Source: Bacillota bacterium (GTDB taxonomy: Bacteria; Bacillota; Clostridia; Oscillospirales; Butyricicoccaceae). Taken from it: a stretch of DNA of 10,168 nucleotides. The translations under genes and the position numbers were made by a program. Numbering within the stretch: the stretch's first letter is position 1; every line of letters starts with the position of its first letter. The notes below the pieces were generated by a model. It was not told the DNA's origin. It saw only the letters and a list, made by a program, of their open reading frames with translations, and did no database searches. Location: assembly GCA_030705725.1 (NCBI GenBank), contig JAUZPW010000032.1:1-10168 (forward strand). The letters are read 5' to 3'. Positions 1-7,247 of this stretch are shown here, one piece after another.

Positions 1-1173
1 GAGAATCTGACCGAGCTTCAGCGTGCGGATTACACCAGGTTTGTTAAGCTGCTGAGAGAAAAAATACCGCCGGGGAAAGAGGTATCTGTTGCCGTGGCTT
101 CAAACCCGTGGGGAACCGCGAAGGGCTGGCAGGGGTCGTACGATTACGGGGCACTCGGCGAATACGCTGACTACATTTTTATCATGACATACGACGAGCA
201 CTACAGCGGCGGCAGCCCCGGAGCCGTAGCTTCTCTGAATTTTGTCGAAAAATCGATACAGTATGCGCTTAGAAACGTGCCGAAAGAAAAAATCGTTGTC
301 GGGATACCCTTCTACGGCCGCCTCTGGAGCACGGACGGAAGCATAAATGGTCTCGGAATTTCGCTTAACCGCATCCAGGAGCTTATAAAAAAGTATCCGC
401 ATAAAGTATTCGTGGACGCGGCATCTGGTTCGCCGGTAGCGCATATTACGGTGACGGACGGCTTTACCTTAAACGGAAGAACGATAAAAGCGGGAAATTA
501 CGCGATCTGGTATGAAGACGCCGATTCTATAAAACAAAAGCTTGCGCTTGTCGGCAAATACGGGTTGAAAGGCGCGGGAAACTGGAGCGCGGGGCAGGAA
601 ACTCCAGACGTCTGGGATTATTACGAGTTGTGGCTGAACGGCCATTATTTTTCGGATATTTCGGACAGCTTTGCAAAGGACGATATTCTAAGGCTGTCCG
701 CGGACGGCATTGTTACCGGAGTGACGGACACTCTGTTCTCGCCTCATACCAGCCTGACGAGAGCTCAGGCGGCGGTTATTATCGCCCGCACGCTTAATCT
801 TGCGGAGGACAGCGGCGGGGCGGGCTTTTCGGATACAGCAGGCAACTGGGCTGAAAAAGAAATACTGGCCGCAGAAGCTTCCGGAATAATAAAAGGCTAC
901 GATGACGGGACGTTCAGGCCGGATGAGAGGGTCAGCCGCGCCGAGATCTCGGCGATGATCGCGAGAATGATAAACGCTTCGTACGAAACCCGCGGCGAGC
1001 CAATGTTTAAGGACGTCTCAGCAAACTATTGGGCGTTTAACGAAGTTACCTCGCTCGCAAAGCTCAATATCCTTCGCGGTTATTCGGACAACACGTTCCG
1101 GCCCGGGTCAAACGTAACGAGAGAGGAAGCGGCGGCCATAATCGAGCGGGCAAGAAATATAAATGCTGAATGA
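1..1173 (+). CDS. GH18 glycoside hydrolase (YaaH/SleL-like) with three C-terminal SLH domains, 5'-truncated by the window
   Basis: The frame is open from base 1, so the gene begins upstream; 390 residues are visible (numbered here from the first codon). Residues about 1-210 are the C-terminal half of a family 18 glycosidase resembling spore cortex N-acetylglucosaminidases of the YaaH/SleL type. The signatures are SVAVASNPWG, then YADYIFIMTYDEHYSGG, VVGIPFYGRLW, and GAGNWSAGQE near the barrel end. The first codons read E-N-L, which fits the end of the family's DxxDxDxE catalytic motif, so Glu1 may be the catalytic acid. Three SLH repeats follow at about 217-265, 276-324 and 336-384. The second and third have the classic W/Y and GY-D-TFRP-VTR pattern; the first is more divergent. 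Known role of SLH: non-covalent anchoring to secondary cell-wall polymers. Inference: a secreted, wall-anchored peptidoglycan-acting enzyme. LysM or signal sequences, if any, lie outside the window. No terminator is evident after the stop. Confidence 0.88.
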   Translation, partial: ENLTELQRADYTRFVKLLREKIPPGKEVSVAVASNPWGTAKGWQGSYDYGALGEYADYIFIMTYDEHYSGGSPGAVASLNFVEKSIQYALRNVPKEKIVVGIPFYGRLWSTDGSINGLGISLNRIQELIKKYPHKVFVDAASGSPVAHITVTDGFTLNGRTIKAGNYAIWYEDADSIKQKLALVGKYGLKGAGNWSAGQETPDVWDYYELWLNGHYFSDISDSFAKDDILRLSADGIVTGVTDTLFSPHTSLTRAQAAVIIARTLNLAEDSGGAGFSDTAGNWAEKEILAAEASGIIKGYDDGTFRPDERVSRAEISAMIARMINASYETRGEPMFKDVSANYWAFNEVTSLAKLNILRGYSDNTFRPGSNVTREEAAAIIERARNINAE

Positions 1174-1276
1174 CAGGCGCGGAAACCAAAAAAATAATGG
1201 CGAGAAACAGGAGAAATATGTTATTATTGCTTTATTAATATTTAAATATTTTTTCTGACTAGGGGGAGCAGGGCTA

Positions 1277-2950
1277 ATGGGCTACAAAAGCGATATAGAA
1301 ATCGCCCAGGAAACAAAAATGCTTAATATCCGCGAAATAGCGGAAAACGCCGGAATCGCGGAGGATTACCTTGAACTGTACGGCAATTACAAGGCAAAAG
1401 TTGACTCCGGTTTCATGAAGGATAACAAAGCTCAGGACGGTAAGCTGATCCTTGTGACGGCGATTACGCCGACGCCTGCGGGAGAGGGAAAGACGACGAC
1501 GACGGTCGGGCTTGCCGACGCGCTCAGAAAAATAGGCAAAAAGTCGGTGGTAGCCCTGCGCGAGCCTTCGCTCGGCCCGGTCTTCGGGGTTAAGGGCGGA
1601 GCAGCCGGAGGAGGGTATGCGCAGGTCGTTCCGATGGAGGATATAAACCTGCATTTTACGGGAGATTTCCATGCTGTCGGAGCCGCGAACAACCTGCTTG
1701 CCGCAATGCTGGACAACCATATTTACCAGGAAAACAGGCTTAATATAGACCCGAGGCGCATAACATGGAGGCGGTGCGTCGATATGAACGACCGCCAGCT
1801 GCGCTTTATCGTCGGCGGGCTCGGCGGCAGAGTAAACGGCACGCCCCGCGAAGACGGATACGACATAACCGTCGCGTCAGAAATAATGGCGATTTTATGC
1901 CTTGCAAAAGATATAAGCGACCTGAAAGAAAGACTGTCTAAAATTATTGTCGGTTATACATACGAAGAAAAGCCGGTGACTGCAGGAGAATTAAACGCTC
2001 AGGGCGCAATGGCGGCGCTGCTCAAGGACGCGCTTAAGCCAAACCTTGTTCAGACGCTTGAGCATACACCCGCTTTTATCCACGGCGGGCCGTTTGCGAA
2101 CATCGCTCACGGCTGTAACTCGGTCACGGCGACAAAGGCCGCGCTTAAGCTGGGCGACTATGTTGTCACGGAGGCTGGCTTTGGGGCTGATCTGGGAGCC
2201 GAAAAGTTCTTGGATATAAAATGCCGCGCCGCCGGGTTAAAACCAGCGGCTGTCGTCATAGTGGCGACCGTACGAGCGCTCAAGCATCACGGAGGGGCAG
2301 CTAAAGCCGAACTTTTAAAGGAAAATCTCGATGCGCTCCAAAAGGGGCTGCCAAATCTTCTGCAGCATGTTGAAAATATTACGAAAGTATACGGGCTGCC
2401 CGCAGTCGTCGCGATAAATCGCTTCCCTGCGGACAGCGAGGCCGAGCTTAAGCTTATAGAAGACAGGTGCAGGGAGCTTAATGTCAACGTAGCTCTTTCG
2501 GAAGTATGGGGCAAGGGCGGAGAAGGCGGAATAAAGCTAGCAAACGAGGTAGTAAGGCTGTGTGAAAAGCCGAATAACTTTACATATTGCTATGACCTCA
2601 AAATGACTATTACAGAGAAGCTTGACGCAATCGTCAGGAAAATTTACAGGGCCGATTCGGTCGAGCTGACTCCCGCCGCTCAAAAACAGCTGCAGCAGCT
2701 TGAAGCTCTGGGCTTTTCCGGCTTGCCTGTCTGCATGGCTAAAACCCAGTACAGCTTTTCAGACAACGCCCTGCTTCTCGGCGCGCCGCGCGGCTTCAAG
2801 GTCACCGTACGCAATCTTAAGGTATCGGCGGGCGCGGGATTTATTGTCGCATTGACCGGCGAGATTATGACAATGCCGGGATTGCCCAAGGTGCCCGCCG
2901 CCGAAAAAATCGACGTCGACGAAAACGGTAAAATTTCCGGGCTTTTTTAA
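1277..2950 (+). CDS. fhs: Formate--tetrahydrofolate ligase (10-formyl-THF synthetase)
   Basis: This cytosolic enzyme joins formate to tetrahydrofolate using ATP, giving 10-formyl-THF. It is the entry step of the methyl branch of the Wood-Ljungdahl pathway, supplies C1 units for purine and fMet synthesis, and can run in reverse to make ATP in purine or amino-acid fermenters. The 557-residue length is normal for the bacterial enzyme. Hallmarks are SDIEIAQ at the N terminus, the nucleotide-binding loop TPAGEGKTT (66-74), REPSLGPVFGVKGGAAGGG (about 94-113), NLHFTGDFHA (124-132), and the typical C terminus (MTMPGLPK, then a short acidic tail). The ATG is preceded by an AGGGGGAG ribosome binding site at 1261-1267, 9 nt upstream. 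The stop lies 24 nt before the transporter ATG, implying one transcript. I saw no convincing promoter in the AT-rich 103-bp leader. Confidence 0.97.
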   Translation: MGYKSDIEIAQETKMLNIREIAENAGIAEDYLELYGNYKAKVDSGFMKDNKAQDGKLILVTAITPTPAGEGKTTTTVGLADALRKIGKKSVVALREPSLGPVFGVKGGAAGGGYAQVVPMEDINLHFTGDFHAVGAANNLLAAMLDNHIYQENRLNIDPRRITWRRCVDMNDRQLRFIVGGLGGRVNGTPREDGYDITVASEIMAILCLAKDISDLKERLSKIIVGYTYEEKPVTAGELNAQGAMAALLKDALKPNLVQTLEHTPAFIHGGPFANIAHGCNSVTATKAALKLGDYVVTEAGFGADLGAEKFLDIKCRAAGLKPAAVVIVATVRALKHHGGAAKAELLKENLDALQKGLPNLLQHVENITKVYGLPAVVAINRFPADSEAELKLIEDRCRELNVNVALSEVWGKGGEGGIKLANEVVRLCEKPNNFTYCYDLKMTITEKLDAIVRKIYRADSVELTPAAQKQLQQLEALGFSGLPVCMAKTQYSFSDNALLLGAPRGFKVTVRNLKVSAGAGFIVALTGEIMTMPGLPKVPAAEKIDVDENGKISGLF

Positions 2951-2965
2951 CCGGAAGCTTTGATT

Positions 2966-2969
2966 GGAG
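2966..2969 (+). promoter_or_regulatory. Ribosome binding site deciding the FNT channel start
   Basis: GGAG lies 5 nt before the ATG at 2975. The alternative in-frame TTG at 2960 has only a weak purine run in front of it and would add five residues of no family resemblance, so the ATG is preferred. Confidence 0.5.
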
Positions 2970-2974
2970 CATTT

Positions 2975-3844
2975 ATGAAAAATATTGTTGCCGAAGGCAC
3001 TCAGGTAAAAAACGGGCTCAACATGTATTCCCCGGCGGAGGTAGTTTCGAATTACTCCAAAGCGGGCGCGGAAAAAGCCGGGCTGCCGGTATACCGCATG
3101 CTGCTGATGGGTTTTTTGGCCGGCGCTTTTATAGCGTTCGGAGGTGTGACCGCGAATACAGCGGTATTTGCCGTCGGCAATATCTCTGCGGCGCGTATGA
3201 TAAGCGGGCTTTTGTTCCCGTTCGGGCTGGGTATGGTTATTTTGCTGGGAACGGAACTTTTTACGGGAAACAGTCTTATTTCGATTTCTGTATTTAACGG
3301 AGACACATCGTTTGCCGGGCTTATAAGGAATTTGTTTTTTGTATATATCGGCAATTTCGCGGGTGCCGTTTCGGTAGCGGCCGCCTGCGCGTTTTTCGGA
3401 CAGTTTAACTATTCATCCGGCGCGCTCGCGGTTTTTACCATAAAAATGGCGGCCGCAAAATGTGCGCTGCCGTTCGGTTCCGCCTTTGTTTTAGGTATTC
3501 TCTGCAACGTGCTTGTATGCGCCGGGGTGCTCTGCAGCTTAAGCGCCAAGGACACGGCGGGACGAATACTTGGGGCTTATATTCCGGTCGCGTTTTTCGT
3601 TATCGCCGGGTTTGAGCACTGCGTCGCGAACATGTATTATATTCCGGCGGGACTTTTTGCGATGAAGGTGCCTGAATACGCCGCCAAAGCAACTCAGGCA
3701 GGAGTTAACGTATCTGCGCTGACGTGGAAGGCTTTCATAGCAAACAATTTGCTCCCCGTTACTTTGGGAAATATAGCCGGCGGAGTTCTGGTCGGCGCTT
3801 TAATGTGGGCGGCGTACAAAAATAAGTTAAAGAGCCCGGACTGA
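2975..3844 (+). CDS. Formate/nitrite transporter (FNT/FocA-like) family channel
   Basis: A 289-residue membrane protein with about six hydrophobic segments, as expected for the pentameric FNT channels that carry formate, nitrite, hydrosulfide or short-chain acids. Family signatures (numbering from the chosen ATG) are SPAEVV near residue 19, GFLAGAFIAFGG at about 46-57, TELFTGNSL at 93-101 (the loop lining the pore entrance), GFEHCVANMYYIPAG at about 212-226 with the conserved pore His at 215, and NNLLPVTLGNIAGG at about 257-270. It sits 24 nt after fhs on the same strand, which strongly suggests formate as the substrate: import for assimilation, or export of fermentation formate. The start was chosen because ATG 2975 has GGAG 5 nt upstream; TTG 2960 is an alternative. 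Formate is favoured by context only, since FocA, NirC and FdhC subtypes are not cleanly separable by eye. Confidence 0.93.
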   Translation: MKNIVAEGTQVKNGLNMYSPAEVVSNYSKAGAEKAGLPVYRMLLMGFLAGAFIAFGGVTANTAVFAVGNISAARMISGLLFPFGLGMVILLGTELFTGNSLISISVFNGDTSFAGLIRNLFFVYIGNFAGAVSVAAACAFFGQFNYSSGALAVFTIKMAAAKCALPFGSAFVLGILCNVLVCAGVLCSLSAKDTAGRILGAYIPVAFFVIAGFEHCVANMYYIPAGLFAMKVPEYAAKATQAGVNVSALTWKAFIANNLLPVTLGNIAGGVLVGALMWAAYKNKLKSPD

Positions 3845-3896
3845 CAAAGAAAAAACACAAAATCAGCTATAAACTGGAAAAATATATAAATCCGTA

Positions 3897-3925
3897 TTGC
3901 TTTTGGATATTTACTTCGTTATACT
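3897..3925 (+). promoter_or_regulatory. Predicted sigma-A promoter of the 4006 amidohydrolase
   Basis: TTGCTT (3897-3902) and TATACT (3920-3925) are separated by exactly 17 nt, placing transcription start near 3932, about 75 nt before the ATG. The -10 is 5/6 to consensus; the -35 keeps only the TTG core. It lies in the 161-bp gap after the FNT gene, where I see no terminator, so readthrough from fhs-FNT is also possible. Confidence 0.5.
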
Positions 3926-3940
3926 CAATGTGACGGCATT

Positions 3941-3965
3941 AATCATCCGTGATGATTGAATTCAA
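3941..3965 (+). promoter_or_regulatory. Two overlapping palindromes, candidate operator
   Basis: AATCATC (3941-3947) and GATGATT (3951-3957) form a perfect 7-bp inverted repeat around CGT. The 10-bp palindrome TTGAATTCAA (3956-3965) overlaps its right end. They start about 10 nt downstream of the predicted transcription start, a typical repressor position. The binding protein is unknown; the FCD regulator encoded at 7248 is the nearest candidate (inference). A short mRNA hairpin is an alternative reading, but no U-tract follows, so it is not an intrinsic terminator. Confidence 0.4.
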
Positions 3966-4005
3966 CATTATCTGCACCTAAAAATGACAAGAGGAGGATA
4001 TTATC

Positions 4006-5430
4006 ATGAAAAAAATTGATTTAATGGTTAACGCGCCCCATTTTTATACAATGGAAGGCGACGGCGTCGGCTACAAAACGGGAGTTTCCATGGCTGTGGA
4101 CGGCGGTAAAATTATCGATATACTCGGCGCTGAGGAAGCCAAAAGCGCCTATCTGGCGGAAGAAACGCTGAACCTCGGCCACCACGCCATATTCCCGGGT
4201 TTTATCGACGCTCACATACATACCTCGTGCAATATTATGAGGGGCCTCGCTCAGGATACCGGATACTGGATGATGTACGGGCTCCAGCCCTTTGACAACG
4301 CGGTAAACGAAGAGGAAAGAGACGCCGGAAGCAAGGTGGCTTATATCGAGGCTATCAGGGCCGGCACGACAACCTTCGGCGATTTTGACTCGGAGATGGA
4401 CAACGTTTGCAGCTTTATTGAAAAGATCGGGGTCAGAGGACATATTGCTCAGACGATCCGCGCCGCAAAAAGGCGCGTATATAAACCGGGCGAGCTTTAC
4501 GAATTTGACGACGTGATGGGCGAAGCGAGCCTTAAAAGAAATCTCGAGCTATACGACAAATGGAACAACAAAGACGGCGGAAGGATCAAAATTCTGTTCG
4601 GGCCTCAGGGAGCGGATTTTGTAAGCACAGAAATGCTGCTTAAAATCCAGAAGATTGCGAAGGAACGCAAAACCAAAATACATATGCACACCCAGCAGGG
4701 CGACCGTGAAACGTATCAGATCGAGAAGCGTTACGGAGAAAGACCGACGGCGTTCCTCGAGAAGCTCGGTTTTCTTGACGATACATTGATTGCGGTTCAT
4801 CTGACGGACTGCACAGATGAGGAAGCGGCCGTGATTGCGAAGCATGGCGCTTCGATGATCCTTTGCCCCGGTTCGATCGGGATAATCGACGGAGTTGTTC
4901 CTCCATCGGTTGCTTTCCAGAACGCCGGCGGATTCTGCGCCCTCGGTTCCGATCAGGCGCCGGGCAACAACTGCCACAATATAATAAACGAAATGAAAAA
5001 CGTTGCTCTTTACAATAAGATCAAATATAAAGACCCGGAAGTAATGCCCGCATGGAGGGCGCTGCGGATGGCGACAATAGAAGGGGCGAAGGCTATCGGC
5101 CTGGGCGATACTGTCGGTTCGCTTGAAGTCGGCAAACAGGCGGATTTTATCGCGGTCGACCTGAGCTATCCGTCGATGCAGCCCGTCTACACATATCCCA
5201 TGAGAAACATAGTTCCGAACCTCGTATACAGCGCCAGAGGGCAGGAAGTATGCCTAGCGGTTGTTGATGGCAAGATCGTTATGAAAGACGGCAAAGTACT
5301 CGCAATCAATGAGGAAGAGTATATAAGAGCCGTCGACAAATACCCCGAAGAAATCGGAAAACGTTCCGCCGCCGAATTTTTCAGCATCAACGGCACGAAC
5401 GCTCAGTTTATGAAGGAAAATAAACTGTAA
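4006..5430 (+). CDS. Metal-dependent amidohydrolase (deaminase/chlorohydrolase-like), substrate unknown
   Basis: A 474-residue cytosolic amidohydrolase-superfamily enzyme of the branch that includes SAH/MTA deaminase, guanine deaminase and AtzA/TrzN. The metal-centre skeleton is present: PGFIDAHIH with His70/His72, IHMH with His228, AVHLTD with His265, and LGSD with Asp316. The C-terminal VGSLEVGKQADFIAVD (370-385) is the usual beta-sandwich return. Oddities: the HxxE position after His228 is Gln231 rather than Glu, and the usual HxPxSN loop reads ILCPGSIG (285-292), lacking its His and Asn. This argues against a plain guanine, cytosine or SAH deaminase; hydrolysis of an amide, amine or other leaving group on a heterocycle is possible. 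The ATG has AGGAGG at 3992-3997, 8 nt upstream. The gene has its own predicted promoter and ends in a terminator shared with a convergent amidohydrolase. The family is sure, the substrate is not. Confidence 0.9.
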   Translation: MKKIDLMVNAPHFYTMEGDGVGYKTGVSMAVDGGKIIDILGAEEAKSAYLAEETLNLGHHAIFPGFIDAHIHTSCNIMRGLAQDTGYWMMYGLQPFDNAVNEEERDAGSKVAYIEAIRAGTTTFGDFDSEMDNVCSFIEKIGVRGHIAQTIRAAKRRVYKPGELYEFDDVMGEASLKRNLELYDKWNNKDGGRIKILFGPQGADFVSTEMLLKIQKIAKERKTKIHMHTQQGDRETYQIEKRYGERPTAFLEKLGFLDDTLIAVHLTDCTDEEAAVIAKHGASMILCPGSIGIIDGVVPPSVAFQNAGGFCALGSDQAPGNNCHNIINEMKNVALYNKIKYKDPEVMPAWRALRMATIEGAKAIGLGDTVGSLEVGKQADFIAVDLSYPSMQPVYTYPMRNIVPNLVYSARGQEVCLAVVDGKIVMKDGKVLAINEEEYIRAVDKYPEEIGKRSAAEFFSINGTNAQFMKENKL

Positions 5431-5441
5431 TAGCTTTGTTA

Positions 5442-5500
5442 TAAAAAAATTCCCTGTTGCCGGAAGCTTTGTAAAAGCGCCGGGGCAGGGAATTTTTTTA
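5442..5500. terminator. Bidirectional intrinsic terminator between convergent amidohydrolases
   Basis: A perfect 15-bp inverted repeat (5442-5456 and 5486-5500) has an A7 run at its left edge and a T7 run at its right edge, so it reads as stem plus U-tract on both strands. The interior can fold further: CCGG (5460-5463) with CCGG (5480-5483), and GCTTT (5466-5470) with AAAGC (5474-5478) closed by a 3-nt loop. It begins 11 nt after one stop and lies 26 nt past the other. Confidence 0.9.
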
Positions 5501-5526
5501 GGCGGACTATATGTACAAACGGACGT

Positions 5527-7065
5527 TCATATTCTGCTGTTCATTTTGTAGAAGGGCGACAGTTCGAGGTCTTCAAGCCAGGAATTGTACCATTTCTGGT
5601 AATACGGCTTTATTCTGTAAAGCAGGTCGCGGTATTTAAGCTGCTCGGGGGTTTTGCCTCGGGACGCCTGCTTCGCGGCTTCGGCAAAAAGAGCATCTTT
5701 GTCGATCGTGAGGAGTTTTCTGTCCCGCATTACCGGCTTTCCGTCGATTATCACAGTATTAACACAGCGTCCGAGCGCACGGTGGATAAAGATATTTCCG
5801 AAAGAACCGTTGGGAGCGCTCCATGGATTTTCAAGAATATCATGCAGGTCTATCAAAATTATATCCGCGCATTTACCTTTTTCGAGAACTCCGATGCTGT
5901 CATGAAAACCGGAAGGAACCGCGCCGTTTTTGGTGGCTATTTTCATCACGTCGAAAGGCGTAAAGGCGGGAACGCCTGTCAAAAGGATTCCGGACTGACG
6001 GTGAAGGTAATATATCATTTTCATTTCCATAATGGCGTCTTCATCGTCGTTGATGCATTTTTCATCAATGCCGAGCGCGACGTTTATGCCAGACCTCACC
6101 ATCTCGTAAACCGGAGCAATGCCGTTTCTCATTATTAAATTGCAGCTCGGATGATGCGTCACGGAAGCATTTTTTTGCCCCAGAAGCTCAATGTCGTCTT
6201 GATTCAGGTATACGGCGTGCCCCAGCACGAGGTTACGGTCGACGAGCCCCAGATCGTCAAGATGCCCTACCAGTGATTTTCCGTAGGTTCTCAGGCCGAA
6301 AGCTTTTTGAACCGGCGTCTGAAGACAGTGCAGGTGAATGGGAATATCGCCTAGCTCCGTTGATCGCAGCTTAATTTTTTGCAGAAAGTCGTCTGTTGAG
6401 CCCTGAACCCAACTGGGCCCGAAAAAAATCCGGGTAGCGCCGCCGTTATACCTTTTATAAAGATATGAAAAGGCGTCGAAATAATCGCGGACAGCCGCTT
6501 CCTGATCAATTTCCACAAGATAGGAGGCTTCCTTTTGGAGATCCGCGGGCAGGGTTTTCAGAAAATTCTTATCATCGTAGGCAAGTATGTTTTTATTGCG
6601 GATTCCGAGGGAAAAACCAAGGCGAATGCCGGTTTTCTGGTATGCCTCGATTTTTCGCGCGCAGTTATCTGTTTCATTTGGGTCGGAAGGCATGCTCCAG
6701 TTATTGTGATGAATGGTGGTGCAACCGTTTTGGATATGACGGACGGCGTTTAACATGCTGTTGATTTCCGGCTCGACGTCAAGACTGGTTTCAAAATCAA
6801 GCAGGGAATTTTCAAGAAAATCAAAGCTCTCGCCACGCTGTATAAAGGAGAGGCCCGCGCCGTGAGTATGCGCGTCTACTAAACCCGGCATCATAAGCTG
6901 AGTGCCGTCCCCGATTACTTGCTCTAAAGGGTACTTTGCCGTCATTTCAGAATAAGGCCCCAAGTCGGCAATCAGGCCGCCTTTGACGCAGATCGCGAAG
7001 TCATTCGTTAGTCCCGCCTCGCCTGAGGATGGGTCTAATATTGCGTATTTCCCCCGGACAATCAT
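5527..7065 (-). CDS. Second metal-dependent amidohydrolase (deaminase/chlorohydrolase-like), substrate unknown
   Basis: A 512-residue amidohydrolase-superfamily protein, clearly different in sequence from its convergent neighbour. Motifs are MMPGLVDAHTH with His66/His68, IPIHLH with His246, VLGHAVYL with His283, ASVTHHPSCNL (300-310, the HxPxSN-type loop with Asn309), and ALGID with Asp334 followed by an acidic NDDEDAIMEMKM helix. IGVLEKGKCADIILID (391-406) is the C-terminal beta-sandwich segment. Like the neighbour it has Gln (249) where deaminases have the catalytic Glu three residues after the third metal His. The C-terminal tail after about 460 is longer than usual and rich in Tyr/Lys/Trp. 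ATG 7065 is supported by AAGGGG (7073-7078), 7 nt upstream. It is divergent from the FCD regulator across a 182-bp promoter region, the usual layout for a regulator and its target. Substrate not assignable by eye. Confidence 0.9.
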   Translation of the reverse strand: MIVRGKYAILDPSSGEAGLTNDFAICVKGGLIADLGPYSEMTAKYPLEQVIGDGTQLMMPGLVDAHTHGAGLSFIQRGESFDFLENSLLDFETSLDVEPEINSMLNAVRHIQNGCTTIHHNNWSMPSDPNETDNCARKIEAYQKTGIRLGFSLGIRNKNILAYDDKNFLKTLPADLQKEASYLVEIDQEAAVRDYFDAFSYLYKRYNGGATRIFFGPSWVQGSTDDFLQKIKLRSTELGDIPIHLHCLQTPVQKAFGLRTYGKSLVGHLDDLGLVDRNLVLGHAVYLNQDDIELLGQKNASVTHHPSCNLIMRNGIAPVYEMVRSGINVALGIDEKCINDDEDAIMEMKMIYYLHRQSGILLTGVPAFTPFDVMKIATKNGAVPSGFHDSIGVLEKGKCADIILIDLHDILENPWSAPNGSFGNIFIHRALGRCVNTVIIDGKPVMRDRKLLTIDKDALFAEAAKQASRGKTPEQLKYRDLLYRIKPYYQKWYNSWLEDLELSPFYKMNSRI

Positions 7066-7100
7066 AATAATACCCCTTATGTTTATTTCTAAAACTAAAC

Positions 7101-7114
7101 AGTATTATATTACT
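7101..7114. promoter_or_regulatory. Imperfect palindrome over a -10 box, candidate operator
   Basis: AGTATTATATTACT pairs with itself at 12 of 14 positions and covers the -10 hexamer of the promoter driving the 5527-7065 gene. Protein binding here would block that promoter. The regulator encoded 134 bp away is the natural candidate; this is inference, and the AT-richness makes chance symmetry possible. Confidence 0.35.
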
Positions 7115-7131
7115 ATATATAGGAAATTCAA
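7104..7131 (-). promoter_or_regulatory. Predicted sigma-A promoter of the 5527-7065 amidohydrolase
   Basis: On the minus strand TTGAAT (7131-7126) and a consensus TATAAT (7109-7104) are separated by 16 nt. Transcription would begin near 7097, about 32 nt before the ATG, leaving room for the AAGGGG ribosome binding site at 7078-7073. Confidence 0.6.
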
Positions 7132-7191
7132 CCAGGTAAATCTTTGCTTGTCTTTCGTATGCATTTTAATTGCTCAAAAACTAGAAAAATG

Positions 7192-7220
7192 TTGAAATTG
7201 TGAAACGGCTAAGGTATTAT
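7192..7220 (+). promoter_or_regulatory. Predicted sigma-A promoter of the FCD regulator
   Basis: TTGAAA (7192-7197) and TATTAT (7215-7220) have an ideal 17-nt spacer. Transcription would start near 7227, giving a leader of only about 20 nt that still contains AAGGA at 7238-7242. It is back to back with the minus-strand amidohydrolase promoter. Confidence 0.6.
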
Positions 7221-7237
7221 TATCCATATACGCACAA

Positions 7238-7242
7238 AAGGA
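7238..7242 (+). promoter_or_regulatory. Ribosome binding site supporting a TTG start
   Basis: AAGGA lies 5 nt before TTG 7248. An in-frame TGA sits directly before that TTG (7245-7247), and the first in-frame ATG is at residue 31, inside the winged helix, so TTG is the only start that keeps the DNA-binding domain whole. Confidence 0.6.
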
Positions 7243-7247
7243 TGTGA

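Noticed and set aside
1237..1250. 14-bp perfect palindrome AATATTTAAATATT before fhs
   Set aside because: It is purely A/T in an AT-rich leader, with no well-spaced promoter hexamers around it and no GC stem, so neither an operator nor a terminator is supported.
1174..1276. Possible THF riboswitch upstream of fhs
   Set aside because: The gap is only 103 bp and shows no GC-rich stems or recognisable conserved core.
1274..1720. Minus-strand open frames overlapping fhs
   Set aside because: Arg/Ser-rich antisense translations of a highly conserved gene, with no independent support.
3845..3896. Terminator after the FNT gene
   Set aside because: Only short, weak repeats such as CAG/CTG are present, with no stable stem and no T-tract.
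4006..5430. Naming this gene as SAH/MTA deaminase or guanine deaminase
   Set aside because: The catalytic HxxE Glu is Gln and the HxPxSN loop is altered, so a specific deaminase name would be overclaiming.
5654..6764. Plus-strand open frames inside the second amidohydrolase
   Set aside because: They overlap a well-supported minus-strand gene with full family motifs, lack ribosome binding sites and resemble no protein; they are reading-frame shadows.
6983..7195. Small plus-strand ORF spanning the divergent promoter region
   Set aside because: It overlaps the amidohydrolase 5' end and both predicted promoters, and has no convincing ribosome binding site.
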